The notes under the pieces: generated by a model
Seen by the model: only the letters and a program-made list of their open reading frames with translations
What the model was told of the DNA's origin: nothing
The model's database searches: none
From: Trileptium ribeirensis
Taxonomy: Eukaryota > Nematoda > Enoplea > Enoplida > Thoracostomopsidae
NCBI GenBank assembly: GCA_030248225.1
Contig: JASANE010018629.1
Coordinates: 1 to 64,000 of the forward strand
Length of the DNA stretch: 64,000 bases
Reading direction: 5' to 3'
Program-made: the position numbers and the translations under genes
Shown here: positions 44,887 to 55,934 of the stretch, piece by piece
Position numbering within the stretch: position 1 is the first letter of the stretch
Layout of the letters: every line of letters begins with the position of its first letter

Positions 44887-45377
44887 CAGTGTTTATTTTT
44901 TTAGCCAATTCTTTAACCATGGTTAAAAAATTTGTCTATTGGCTAAACATATTTAGGACCTTTAGCCAAATTGGCTAAATTTTTTTGCACTACAAGTCGC
45001 TTTTTTATCAAAACTTAAAAAAATTGATAAGCAAAGTTGTTAACATCCACCAACTACTTTCCAAAAATTTCCATGATGCAAATGAAACATGAAATTATCT
45101 CGCTCGTATGCTAGCGTAATACTAAGTATGCTGAGTTCCTGTTTAATGAACATGAAAAAATGAAAATGAACCACTGATTATATGTACATTATATAGTGTA
45201 TATACCTGTGTCTGGCACTTGGCACCATAGCACTACATCCGTTCTCAAATTTTACCAGTGCAAATTGCCCTGTTAAGCTAAACGCGAGTTCTGTGAATTT
45301 GGCTGAAAGATTTATAGATTGGCTAAAAAATGGTGGTTTTAGCCAATTGGACATGCAGAAAAAACCAAAAAACCCTC
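44887..45377. mobile_element. Small hAT-like element inside B2
   Basis: GATGCAGG at 44879-44886 and ATGCAGG at 45378-45384 flank it. The termini are CAGTGTTTATTTTTTT on the left and, in reverse complement, AGGGTTTTTTGGTTTTTT on the right, an imperfect hAT-type pair. Inside, TAGCCAAT and ATTGGCTA words recur in both orientations near both ends. 491 bp, non-coding. It splits the B2 endonuclease. Confidence 0.7.
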
Positions 45378-45706
45378 ATGCAGGTAAATATGCTAAATAA
45401 CACCGCAAAGTCCGAACATATAGCCGAAGGATGGCGTAGCGTTTTTATCGCAAAAGACATCAAACATTCAGTAGCTTACTTCGAAATTGAACATGATATA
45501 CTGGAAATCTCGGGAATTTATCTTGACCAGGCATAGGCTAGCATGTGTTTATAGACCACCGAATTGCGATATTGTACATATGACGACTCTATGCAAATAC
45601 TTGAGACAGATATGCAATGTATCATGTCCAGTTACAATCGTATGAGATTTCAATCTGCCTGGTTTAAATTGGAAAAATTATTTATGGCTAAATCGTCCGA
45701 TGTTTT

Positions 45707-46250
45707 ATGGAGTGTATTGAAGGCCTAGGTATGCACCAGTTGATAAGTTTTCCAACATGGAAAGAAAATTGTATAGACCTCTTATTAACAGCCTCACCCT
45801 TGAACGTTCCCAGCGTATCTAGTGGAGAACGCTTTGCCGACCACGTGTCAATAAACTTAAATCTAACTGGTTATATTAATGATGTTTCAACTTGTAAACG
45901 TCTATATTTGTACGAGTTTAAAAATGCAAATTTCGAATCCCTAAGCAACTATTTAATATCAGTTAATAGGGACATTGTCTTACATGCGGCTTTTACCATT
46001 GATGACAAGTGGAACTTCTTCACGTCAATATTAGACTACGCCTTTAGTAAATTTGTACCTAAAAAGAAATTAAGCTCGAACCTGTGTGGACCCATTATCC
46101 TCTTTTTATTAGGAAACTTTTCAAACGCAAAACTAATTTGTGCAGAATAAGCCACCAAACTTCGGATTATGTGAAATAATGAAAACCTTAGATCAAAATA
46201 CTCTGACACTATCGCCCGTATTAAACAAGTTCGTGAAAAGAAAATATTTC
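45707..46250 (+). pseudogene. B2 endonuclease C-terminus and linker to RT
   Basis: An open frame 45707-46150 gives LGMHQLISFPTWKENCIDLL and FADHVSINLNLTGY (the Asp-His end of the endonuclease), followed by the helical region that precedes RT. A frameshift follows near 46140 and the sequence is cut at 46251 by another insertion. Confidence 0.78.
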
Positions 46251-46674
46251 AATTCGAGTGGAATGAGAGAGCGAAGCGAGCTCATTCCACTCGCGAGCGA
46301 AGCGAGGTCAACTGGGGCAACAAGCTCATTGCGAGTGTCAAAAATATTGTGTGGCAAATATTTTTCACACTTCTGATTCATACTTGATATGAAAAATGAG
46401 ATTTTTCTCAAGTGTCGGTTTGAATTCTTTAACGTTCTTTTCACGGTCAGTTTAGTGTTTTATTGTATTATTAAATTGTTAGTTTATTGTTTTTTTATAT
46501 ACTCGTTGTATGATGTTTTGTCTACTGCATACGTTGACTATCAAAAGAGGCGGGCGTAACTATGACACAGCACTCACGGTTTATATAATGCTGCACCTGC
46601 GTACTGTGTGTAGGCTTTGTTTGTGTGTGCTTTCTACAACAGACTTGGGGGGGATTGTTCTCACCACTCGAATT
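46251..46674. mobile_element. Palindromic MITE inside B2
   Basis: AATTCGAGTGG (46251-46261) and CCACTCGAATT (46664-46674) are perfect inverted termini. Next to the left end is a 12-bp stem, GAGTGGAATGAG and CTCATTCCACTC, around an AGCGAAGCGAG loop, and the GCGAGCGAAGCGAG word follows. No transposase frame. No clear target duplication. Confidence 0.65.
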
Positions 46675-46689
46675 CTGGCTCGCAAGCGA

Positions 46690-47920
46690 GCTTCACTAGT
46701 AAATATATAGTGGTAACCTAAATGATGTTTTCAGATATATCAATAACAGACTCTATTCCAAAGCCGGAGTCAGCGCTCTTACTGCGTCGCGTGGCGAATT
46801 AACCACTGACGAAAACTCCTGTGCCGACATACTGGCCAGCGCGTTTTCGTTAGTATTCACTGATGATCGTGAACAAATATCTGTAAACCAACATGTTCCA
46901 GCCCCAAAAGGCACTGTAACATGAGTCACTTTTACTCCACAACTTGTGCACAAATTCATGAGACGCCTTAAGCCAAATCATAGCCATTCACCCGATGGCT
47001 ACACATAGTTCTTGCTCAAGAAACTTCGTTATTCGCTTTGCTTTCCTCTGGCACATATATTCGAGCAATCTTTTGTAAAGGGTTGCTTTCGGAAGTCTTG
47101 GCTTCACGCTGACGTTATTCCCGTATACAAAAAAGGCGACTCGTCTATTGCATTGAACATCAGGCGGTTTTAGAATTTTCTCACAGGGGGCTCCTCCTCC
47201 GTGAACGTTTCTATAAAAGTTTGCATACCAAAAATATTCCAGTGATCGTTCCTCAGTATGTATAATCGCTCTCTCCACAGGCGGGGCTCGACCCCCCCCT
47301 CTAAAACCGCCGCTAACCCCAAGGTAGCATTCTTGGACCACTTTTCTCATATATATTAACGATCTTCATCTTTCTTTTGAACACGTAAAATGCAAATGGT
47401 TTGCTGATGACGTTAAATTGTATATAAATATTTCAAATAGCACTGATCATGTCGCCAGAGCATATCTTCAAAATGCGCTTAACTCTTTAGCAACTTGGGC
47501 AGACACATGGCAACTCTCTATTTCTGTCCCTAAATGTGATATCTTGCACTTGGGCAAGAATAACCCTAATATCCGTTACAACATTGGTGAATCTGAAATT
47601 CGTTCCGTTTCCCAATTTAGTGACTTAGGTGTTACGATAAGCTGTGATTTAAAATACGAAACTCACTATAATGTCATTGTCGCTAAAGCTTATCGAGTAA
47701 TTCATGTTATTTCGCTGTTTTTAAATAGTGATCAGGAATCATTAAGGCCGTCCTATTTGTCATACGCCCGCCCGATTATAGAATACTGTAGCCAAGTCAG
47801 GTCACCGTTCTATTTGTTGGAAATTGACAAGCTGGAAAAGGTTCAGAGGTATTTCACAGATCAGCGGCCAGAATGGGCATTCAGGAAATGTCTTATAGTG
47901 AAAGATTGGTGTGTTTTCGA
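46690..47920 (+). pseudogene. B2 reverse transcriptase, broken
   Basis: Pieces: the start of RT near 46740 (NNRLYSKAGVSALTASRGEL), LAHIFEQSFVKGCF and DVIPVYKKGDSS near 47110-47150, then a gap holding the MITE, then a PQGSILGPL-type motif 4 near 47320, WFADDVKLY (FADD at 47400-47411), and 47418-47924 with NPNIRYNIGESEIRSVSQFS, DLGVTISCDLKYETHY and IIEYCSQVRSPFY. Motifs 2 and 3 are lost. Confidence 0.82.
47163..47311. mobile_element. Small GC-rich MITE inside B2
   Basis: GGCGGTTTTAGA (47163-47174) and TCTAAAACCGCC (47300-47311) are perfect 12-bp inverted termini. The 149-bp element contains a CCCCCCC run and GGGGCTC/CGACCCC words. No clear flanking duplication; RT sequence is missing on one side. 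Confidence 0.7.
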
Positions 47921-48560
47921 TTAGAACCTCTGGAGCTACGTCGTTTTAAACACGACCGAATCCTGATATTGTAATGTCTTAACAATGAAATTGATTGCTG
48001 CGAAAAGTTGTTTGTAGTGTCCAGTACCACAAATACGCACGGTCATCTGGAAAAGCTACTCAAGCCAAAGTTTCGCTCTAACTCTTCAAAATATAGGTTC
48101 TCACTTAGAACAGTTCATGTATGAAACAAGAAGCTCAGCTTTGTTGGTTCTGAGCCCTTAGTCGAAGCACATGACTCTATAAGATTCAAAAATGGTGAAC
48201 ATGCTTAATTTACACCAATTCTTGCAATTCAAAAGAAACCTTTAGAAATAAAAGTGATATTTATTCCCTTGGAACGTCTTTGTTCTTAACGATTAATTGC
48301 ATTCCCATCTCGTCATCCAGATATTAGAGGAAATTCCTATCTGCCTGTAAACCAGTTTATTAACCTTTGCTTTGCACGTATAACTTTGTAAATATATCGT
48401 TTGTTGTTCATATATTTTTTGCTAACTAGTACACTGGTAGTTGGTAAGCCATTGCTTAAGTTTCGAGCTCGCTGTCACGGCCTTAACGCCTGATGTAAAT
48501 ATCGTTACGCTGACTTTTCCAGTTACTAGTATGTGTTTGGTTAATAAACAATTTTGTTTG

Positions 48561-49559
48561 TTTGAAGTTGGCCATTATTTACTACATTTATTACGTATTT
48601 CACCCAGCGCGCCAATTTAGAGTATGCGATAATTTTTTTGCATTTGAATAACGGAAAAATAAGAGCAAAAATGTGATATAGCACAAACTAAAATGAAATT
48701 AAAAGTGTTTGTCCGTTTGCCTTGCCGATAAATAAAGCGGACAAATGTTTGGTACGGCATGTTCCTGATAGGAGTCAATTTCAGATCGTCTGTTGTTAAA
48801 ACAAGGCTACCAGTGTCGTCGATAAATGTACCAACACCTGAAAGAATAGCAGCGGTAATCGTAACGTGATCCCGTCTTTCGCTCGAGGTTATTGGATCAG
48901 CACCGACGACGCCAGAACTATCACAAGTGTCGCTGGAAAGCATAGTAGAAACATACTCTTCCTTTGTTGCAGTGCTCCTCAGCGGAAACGCCACTCTGTA
49001 ATTGTTGTGAGCTGCTGGCAGCTGTGTCATTATCAACGGCAGTTTCTCTCATTACATGGTTGTAATACTTCGTTATTGAACAAGAAGATTCAGGCAACTA
49101 TTTCGATATAATTGTTTTTAGGGTTTTTTCCGCGCACAGCACAGTCATTTTTAAATTTTTCTTAAAATAACAGTAGTAGTACCATTAGCGAAGTGTAACC
49201 AAAATCTGAAAATATAAAGATTTATTTGTGTAACTGATTCGGGATTGCGCTTTTTCTGTACTTTGTGACGGCCTGTCGCACTTGAACAATTTTATAAAAT
49301 TAACCTGTAAAAATTATGCTGAGTTGATTCTGACTGGGGTGTATGCGGCCACGCCCCCCTCCCGTTGCATCCGCCTCTGTTGAAACTTTAATGAGAGATT
49401 CTAGTCTTCCGTGGGCTATTGTACGGCAACTATAACCTGTCGAGAACCTCCGTAGAAGAGATATAATTACATGTAGAATATATAATTATGAAAACATAAT
49501 ATATGCTTACTTATGACGGAATGTTGCAGCACAGGTTTTTAGTTTCCCTGATTTTCTGT
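48561..49559. other. Stretch with an unrecognised minus-strand open frame
   Basis: 48617-49036 on the minus strand is a 139-codon open frame, opening IMTQLPAAHNNYRVAFPLRS and containing VTITAAILSGVGTFIDDTGS and PIRNMPYQTFVRFIYRQGKR. It is among the longest open frames in the window outside the retroelements, but no splice sites or known motif support it. It could be an exon, a transposon fragment or chance. Confidence 0.25.
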
Positions 49560-49914
49560 ATGTTTGTAAACCTTTGGATTGAACCACCATGGGGGCTGTT
49601 CGGGGAAAATTAATACGGGTTCAGAGACTAGCTCTCCTGATTATCACGGGATGCTTAAGGAGCACTCCAATGGAGGGTATGGAAACTATCTTTGGGTTAT
49701 TGCCGATAGAGAAACGATCTCTGCAGACATCGATATTGGATTACTGCAGACGCAAAACTGTTGAATCTTGGAAGTCCTTTAATATAAAAGGGCATACAGT
49801 AATTGAAAAAGTAACAGAGCTTGTAAGAGAGGCAAATACGTCTCTTGATCAATGATGGAAGACTTTTGCTGAAAATAAGAACTGGGACAGTGTAATCATT
49901 GACAGAATGAAAAC

Positions 49915-50355
49915 TGTTTCACTGATGGCTCTAAGATAGTGCACGATATAGACAATGTTGACTCTGGGGCAGGCGTTTTTATCCCTGGATATAGCAATAC
50001 AGTTATACCCCTTGGAAAGAATTGTACCGTTTTTCAAACAGAAATGTTAGCGATTGAAAAGTGCGTCTTTTATGTAAGAGAAAGAAGAGTAAAGAAGAAA
50101 ACTGTTAACATCTAGAGTGATAGCCAAGCGGCTATCAAAGCGCTAGATGGTAATTTGGATGGAATGTTAAAGTGTTGTAAAATGCTGTTGCAGCAACTTG
50201 GGAAGTCAAATTTTGTTACCCTCTTCTGGATACTAGGGCATAGTGGGTTCATGGGGAACGAAATTGTGAACGATCGAGCCAAAAAAGCAGCTTCCATGGC
50301 CTTTATAGGCCGCGGGACCGGCTGTCACCTTCAAGACTCTGTCCACTCGGGTTAA
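49915..50355 (+). pseudogene. RNase H domain of the retrotransposon
   Basis: RNase H removes the RNA strand during reverse transcription. Catalytic positions can be read in order: TDGSK (first Asp, 49922 region), FQTEMLAIEKC (Glu), SDSQAAIKAL (Asp), and NEIVNDRAKKAAS (last Asp). One in-frame stop lies just before SDSQ (near 50114). WILGHSGFMGNE is the conserved W-x-x-x-H-x-G segment. Confidence 0.87.
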
Positions 50356-50500
50356 GTGTCGCATTTGGGAAAATGTTGAGCAAAGATGGGAATGCAGCTA
50401 GTCTTACAGGCAACTAAGGACATTTTTAACTTTATATCATTGGGCCATGAGTAAACATATATGGATGCTGGATAAGAAGAGGATTGACATAACTTGTAAT

Positions 50501-51917
50501 CAGAGAGTAACCGGAATTCCGGTTCCGGTGAAAATCGTGTTCCGGTTGCGGTTCCGGCAAAGGGCAAAAACCATACCGGAACCGTAATTCCGGTTTAAAA
50601 ACTTTGTTTGAAATTTTCCACGTTTTTTGCTTCATCTGTGATCCAAACATATGTAATATATTATACAATGATCAAGCTCCAATACAACCACGCAAAAGAA
50701 AAGATTAACTTAGCAATTTGACGTTTGAAACGTAAGTAGGGCACATAATTTCAGTTGGAATTTTTCATAATAACCTGCCGGAGTTTGTTAACAAATCAAA
50801 ACCACGTCGATGCTTGTAGCAGCTATTTTACACATCCAGAACTCTGTGGGGTACGTTTCAATTAAACCGGTCCAACTCGGTAACAGAGTATGGCTTACGC
50901 AGAAGTACTTAGGGTATGCTTGGCTAACATAAATTGCCTCAAGAACCCGCCAACGCGCTTGTAAATTTGGTAAATCAGTCTAAATTAAGGTAAACTAACG
51001 TTATCTGCAACGCAGCTAGAAACTGTTTTCTTGGCAAAGAAATGTATTTATTGAAACTGTATCACAGTGTGTCTCATTTATAGTATTCTGATTAGACAGT
51101 TAACATCATTATCATCTAACTTACGGGCACTGTTTGTCCAAAACTTACGGGCACTAGCCTAAGCAGTGTCCCTGACCACTGATCAGAAAATTACCTTCTA
51201 TCTATTGTTTTCTCTTAGAATCATATAAACCAATAATTTCAAGTTTCCTACAGAAGAACATGTAGATTAGATTAGACTTCAGTAACGGTGTGATAGTTTT
51301 GCACAGGTCCAATAGTAGGACCCTTTGCATCACCGTGTTCTAATTCTTATAAACCTGGATCAAACCTCTGAGTTTCAACGCAAAAACCTATTAATTTACT
51401 CAAACACATAGTCCTACCATTAGTAACTGCTAGTTGTTGAGCACCTAAGAACCTTTCCTAGCTTCACCCCATGTTTTACATCTAAAAACAAAGTGTTCAG
51501 ACGTTTCAGCAGTTTCAGAACATGTAACAAACGTATATGTAGTAAAGGAAGGCGACTATAGACAGAGCGAAAGTGTGTATTCTACGCTCCAAGCTTTGTA
51601 AGCATATTCGATTTGGCGCAGTATACGCAATGGTGTATAGTGGAAGGCATTTTTTTGCTCTGGGTGTCCAAAAATCGACATATTATTTGATCGATAAATA
51701 AACATTATTAGCTTCCTCAGTCTCTTTAAAGTTTCAGAAAGGCAATAATACCACCGCGATACATTAAGTTTAATGTAAAAGTTATTTTTAATGCATTTTA
51801 AATCCACTATACCTTGATTTCTTCCTTCATCTGTTTTACTATAATATAAATTTCGAAGACCAAGTTCCGGATCCGGTTTAAATGGACGCTCCGGTTGCTG
51901 GTTCCGGTTATTCCCTG
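50501..51917 (-). mobile_element. Non-autonomous hAT-like element H2
   Basis: Flanked by perfect CTTGTAAT duplications (50493-50500 and 51918-51925). Ends CAGAGAGTAACCGG on the left and TTATTCCCTG on the right, the reverse orientation of H1. Both ends hold GGTTCCGG clusters. 1417 bp; compared with H1 it carries one extra 262-bp insertion (51265-51526). No transposase. H2 interrupts the RNase H-type retrotransposon, so it is younger than that. Confidence 0.93.
51265..51526 (-). mobile_element. Retrotransposon tail inserted in H2
   Basis: Absent from H1; GAACATGTA occurs at both junctions (51256-51264 and 51518-51526). On the minus strand it reads ETAETSEHFVFRCKTWGEAR, a C-terminal Cys/His region of an RNase H-type non-LTR element, and ends in a GATTA-type tail (TCTAATCTAATC on the minus strand). 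It is a heavily 5'-truncated copy, third level of nesting here. Confidence 0.82.
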
Positions 51918-52317
51918 CTTGTAATCTCCTCACCGGGCATTGTATGTTGAATAAACATAAATGTATTATGGGACTTGTTGGGGATAGATCCGGTGAGTGG
52001 TGTCATGTAGCATATGGTACTGCATTCCATCTTATTTTGGAATGCAGGGAGTTTTACGAACTACGCAAGAAGCTATTTGGAAAAAATGTTATTAATATTA
52101 ATTTTGCCCCAAAAATTGGATATAATCAAACTGGTCAGGTTTATTCTGAGGGTTGGATGTGAATTTTGATCATCTTTGGGTTTAAGCGGCGCAATGGACC
52201 GAGTAGCATGAGTGTGCGCGTGCACTGTTCTATGTGCTATGCCCAAGTTTGTTTATTTATCTATCTATCTATCTAAACTTTTGGATTGCTAATGTGTTTA
52301 TATACAGACACCTTTCG

Positions 52318-52479
52318 CTTTTTAAAAAGTTGAATAACATTTCTAGCAAAGTAATAGTGCTTACTCTGTTATTTAAAAAGTTGAATAACATTTTCTAGCA
52401 AAGTAATAGTGCTTACTCTGTTATTTAAAAAGTTGAATAACATTTTCTAGCAAAGTAATAGTGCTTACTTTGTTATTTA
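52318..52479. repeat. 52-bp tandem repeat, three copies
   Basis: Units starting near 52318, 52369 and 52421 are almost identical (TTATTTAAAAAGTTGAATAA..., ending GTGCTTACTCTG), followed by a partial start of a fourth. It lies about 40 bp after the microsatellite tail of the RNase H retrotransposon. Confidence 0.92.
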
Positions 52480-52897
52480 TATTAGCGTAATAACTTTACG
52501 TATCTTCAACAGCTGAGTAGCGAATATGAAAATCCGAGTTTAGCATGTCGGTAAGTTAAGCAGGTTGCCAGGGGGCTCTTGTCTATACAGACAGTGTTCA
52601 TGAACAAACGTATACTGAAAATACTGTAGGTAGGCTTATATATGTTGCCCTGTCCATGACTCGCTAAAAATTGTGCCAGGGGCGTGGTCCGGCCCCGCCT
52701 GGCGGTTTGGAACTTGAGGTCCCTGATTTTGTCATGACGCATGACCTCCGCCTTAGGCTAAATCGGGGTGGGGGGCGTCAAAATCGAAAGTTTTTAAAGA
52801 TTGTGTTTCAGCCGCTAAAATTGTTAAGAGTCTCAGAAACGTTGAAAAACAGCTCTACTGATGTTAAAAGCAACTTTTTAGCACTGTGTTATCTAAA
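52480..52897. other. GC-richer repeat-like stretch
   Basis: Words such as GCCAGGGG, CCCCGCCTGGCGG and GGGGTGGGGGGCG around 52560-52780 resemble the dispersed repeats elsewhere in the window. No boundaries or coding sequence established. Confidence 0.35.
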
Positions 52898-53232
52898 TTA
52901 AGCAAATCGTTTAACTTCAGAAGGTGATTTTTTTATAAAGATATTGTCAAGATTTTTCATTAATAGGTGTGTGGGGAGTGTTTTTGTTAGGGAAGTGGAG
53001 TCAAAAATCTTATCAGAGACATTTTTCCAGAGGTTTATCTTCCCACCTCTCCCACTTTGGAGAAACAAGATTTTGTGTTTTAACACCTTTTCGTATTCAG
53101 GTATGCTGGTATTAACATTGTGTAATCTTCGTAATGCATCGTCTTTACTCTGAGCATTAATAGAACAACTGATTTGAACTTTATTTAAAAATGATGTTTT
53201 GCTTGTATCTGGAACTAATTTTTTACTGTACA
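52898..53232 (-). CDS. Candidate terminal exon, unrecognised protein
   Basis: On the minus strand an acceptor-like GTGTACAG precedes an open frame of about 110 codons to TAA at 52898. It reads SFLNKVQISCSINAQSKDDA, followed by LRRLHNVNTSIPEYEKVLKH and a Lys-rich tail. The composition is balanced and protein-like, with an HNVNTSIPEYEKV segment suggesting real coding sequence. No family recognised. Alternatives: a fragment of a transposon protein or chance. Confidence 0.3.
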
Positions 53233-54711
53233 CATAATATTAGAAGGACTGCATTATTACCGAGGCGTAGGACAACCTGCAAAACGAATATTAGTAGCTT
53301 GTTTTATCGCCAAATTGTTGAATATGTAATTTAGGGAGACGTACACAGCTATATCGAGGATTATCTTACGAAATAAGCCGAGTATTAGTCATTTTACATG
53401 AGTAGTTAAGGAGATATGGTTGCGCATTTATGATATAGTGTTCAAGTATATAGAGGAGATCTTGCCGTTTCCGTCTATTTTGGGTCCATTAGGTCCATTC
53501 AAAAACCCGTTTTGGCCTAATCCTGCAGTTCAGCCTGACTATAGCTGGAACGGTTGCGGCGATATTATCGTTTTGTTTATTTTGGGACTTATGGACTTAT
53601 TTAAAACCCTTTTGAGCAAAATCATACACCCTGAGATTTCAGCGAAGGAAAGCATTTTATGTAAGGTTTTATAGAGGATTATTGTACAAAATGAGCCCAA
53701 TTTGACTTAGATACACACGCTGTCTTGGTAGAGCAAATAACGTTATTTTTCGGACCCCTTCACGATCCTGTTGGAGCTACTTCTGCCCGCTTTTTCGAGA
53801 AAAAGGTGTTTTGATCAGGCTTCTCACCTAGCCACCAAATTGGCGAATAGAGATCTCATGCTTTCAAATGGCCTATTTCACGAATCTTATAAGTGAAAGT
53901 TGAGTTATGCGTGTCATCTTAAAAACCGATAACGGGCATTGTCAAATTTCACCATTATATTGTCAGAATTTTTCGTTTCATTGGTTTTTTCGACACTACG
54001 CTCAGAATTAAACAGCTGTGTTATAGTAGTTTAGCGAAGAGCGAGCACTGGTTTGGCTTTGAAGCATTCTAATTTATGCTTAATTAATTCAAAACTAAAA
54101 CTAGTTTCGAAACATAAGAATAATGCAAAAGCAACACAGTTTATAAACTGCTTTTAAACGGATGTCCGGTTGCGCAATATTCAGTCATTTTGCAATGTTA
54201 CTCAGTTATATGAATAAATTGACATTGAGTAAGTACATTATATTTAATAATGTTGGCAACCACATGAAAGGTAGCAATAGAGAAATTTTAACACCACATT
54301 TAGTACTAACATAAAACAATGTGTATTAGATGTGTGGTCGTAAATGAACCAATGGACACAATGTAAGAATGAATTCTATGTGTTTATATTTAATTAATAG
54401 AAATCTTAATACATAGTTAAGCTATTTTTTAATTGTATGATATTATAGGTTATAAAAAAGTTCATGTGTGTCATTATCGCGATTTTAAACATTAATTTTG
54501 ATAGGATGATTAATCGATATTGTTAGCTCTGTGTCACCACTGTCAGCTAAAAGAACAGAAAAGTTAGTTAAGGCGTTTTTTTAATTATACGAAGTTACGG
54601 GTTATAAAAAGTTTCATCAAACAACTCACAGCTAGAGCTAAGTGATTACTTTTAATTTTCGAGGTTTTTAAGAACTTCACAAATAAACGATATTAACTGT
54701 ATACAACTATC
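53233..54711. other. Intergenic stretch
   Basis: No gene recognised. An 84-codon plus-strand frame at 53420-53674 (hydrophobic, Pro-rich start) is unsupported. AT-rich throughout. Confidence 0.4.
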
Positions 54712-55147
54712 CTATCCACAGCGGAGGGAGAGTATCCAGAATTTTCAAGCTACCCCAAGATTTTGGCGCTTCCTCCAAGTCGTGCTTTCCAGGTGAATTT
54801 TGACTTCCCTAAGGTCAACTCTCGGCGCCCCAAGTATTTTGAGGTGACATCAAAAATCATCGACCTAACAAAACAGTTATATAACAAAATTCAATATGTA
54901 GCTACGTTATTTCGACTATTCATGACAAAATGTGCGTAAGTAAAATGAAATGCAGCCTACATATTGCAGAAATTCGCATTGTCAGCAAGTAAATGAGAAA
55001 TATGCCACAAAAACAACGAGATTTATACATGAAGAACGCGATAAAATGCAATTACATTATCTTCCAATTGACATGAGGGGCGAACCTGGATAATTCCCCC
55101 AAGTAATTTCGGTTTCTGGGGGGGTATAATCTTGGTCCTGTGGAGAG
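54712..55147. repeat. Possible MITE
   Basis: TATCCACAG near 54713-54721 and CTGTGGAGA near 55138-55147 give short inverted ends, and G/C runs cluster close to both. No flanking duplication established; the weakest mobile-element call in this list. Confidence 0.25.
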
Positions 55148-55260
55148 ACCGGTGCAATGCGGATCTTACTGTGCTGTCTTTCAAAATAAGTAGCTACTAA
55201 GCCCGGTTAGCAGACCACAAGTAACAAACTTGATTGGTTTGCATAGACCAAACTGATATA

Positions 55261-55641
55261 CTGGCCTGTCCCCAGCCCTCCGAAAAGTGGGGGGTGGGAA
55301 CTTCGGGGGGCCCCATGTTCATTCTCGGGGGAAATTTCAAAGTGGGGTGGGGATAAATTTTGCTTAAAAATACAAAATATTTCCATATTTTCATGCATTT
55401 TTACTACTGTGAACGTACTTTCAAGCTAAAAAACAATATTTTAGCATTATAAATAGTGGTAATTAATGTTTAAAAAACAATTTGCAAACAAGGAACATAA
55501 ATTTTCAGACATAAAAAATTTTTGGAATTAGTTGAACATGGGGGGTTTCGGCCGAGTGGGGGGAACGGACATGGGGGAAAATCTCACGAACATGAGGGGA
55601 TTTGGAAAGTGGGGGGTCCCCCTCCACTGTGGACAGGCCAG
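55261..55641. mobile_element. GC-rich-ended MITE with ATATA flanks
   Basis: CTGGCCTGTCCCCAG at 55261 and, in reverse complement, CTGGCCTGTCCACAG ending at 55641 are 15-bp inverted termini with one mismatch. ATATA lies on both sides (55256-55260 and 55642-55646). Each end has runs of G and C (AAGTGGGGGG words), while the middle is AT-rich. 381 bp, non-coding. Confidence 0.75.
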
Positions 55642-55934
55642 ATATAGTAAACTACAGTACTCGCCGTCGATGAGAAGTGGTCGATCGATCTTCGCTAGAA
55701 CTTCATTCGATGTTATTTCGATAAATTCAAAAGTATGTTAGAAATATGTTTTAAGTTTGCCCGAAATTTTGATGCGCTTTGTTAAATTTGTTCGCGAATA
55801 AGTAAATTGTACTCGGTTTCTGTTCAATGTTCGTTCATTCGAAAGGTGACACTCATTTGTGGCGAGTGCTGTATATTACATTGTTTTTGTTGGATGACAT
55901 ATTTTTATTAAGCTCCTTTCGGTTATGATTGCAG

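Larger units (their letters stand above)
43430..48560 (+). mobile_element. CR1-like non-LTR retrotransposon B2, broken by three insertions
   Basis: Same organisation as B1: ORF1 (43724-44700), endonuclease (44735-45850), RT (46690-47920), 3' part to about 48200 and a possible 3' UTR to about 48560. The 5' limit is uncertain; AACCCAATTACATTCAG at 43589 is shared with B1. Three small DNA elements interrupt it (44887-45377, 46251-46674, 47163-47311), and RT motifs between 47155 and 47320 are missing. The catalytic FADD box survives (47400-47411). Confidence 0.82.
49560..52276 (+). mobile_element. Non-LTR retrotransposon with RNase H domain, 5'-truncated, split by H2
   Basis: The left part (49560-50500) reads post-RT region (RVQRLALLIITGCLRSTPME, a block typical of Jockey/I/R1-group elements), then RNase H. 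The right part (51926-52276) reads LTGHCMLNKHKCIMGL and AFHLILECREFYELRKKLFG, the Cys/His region after RNase H, and ends in a (TATC)n tail at about 52252-52275. The hAT-like element H2 with an exact 8-bp duplication lies between. Frameshifts and stops (49854, 50114, 50354) show decay. Related in plan to, but distinct from, the CR1-like elements. Confidence 0.85.

Noticed and set aside
46251..46376. Open frame running from B2 into Ser/Glu/Arg-rich residues, considered as real coding sequence
   Set aside because: The residues come from the palindromic MITE, whose inverted ends fix the border.
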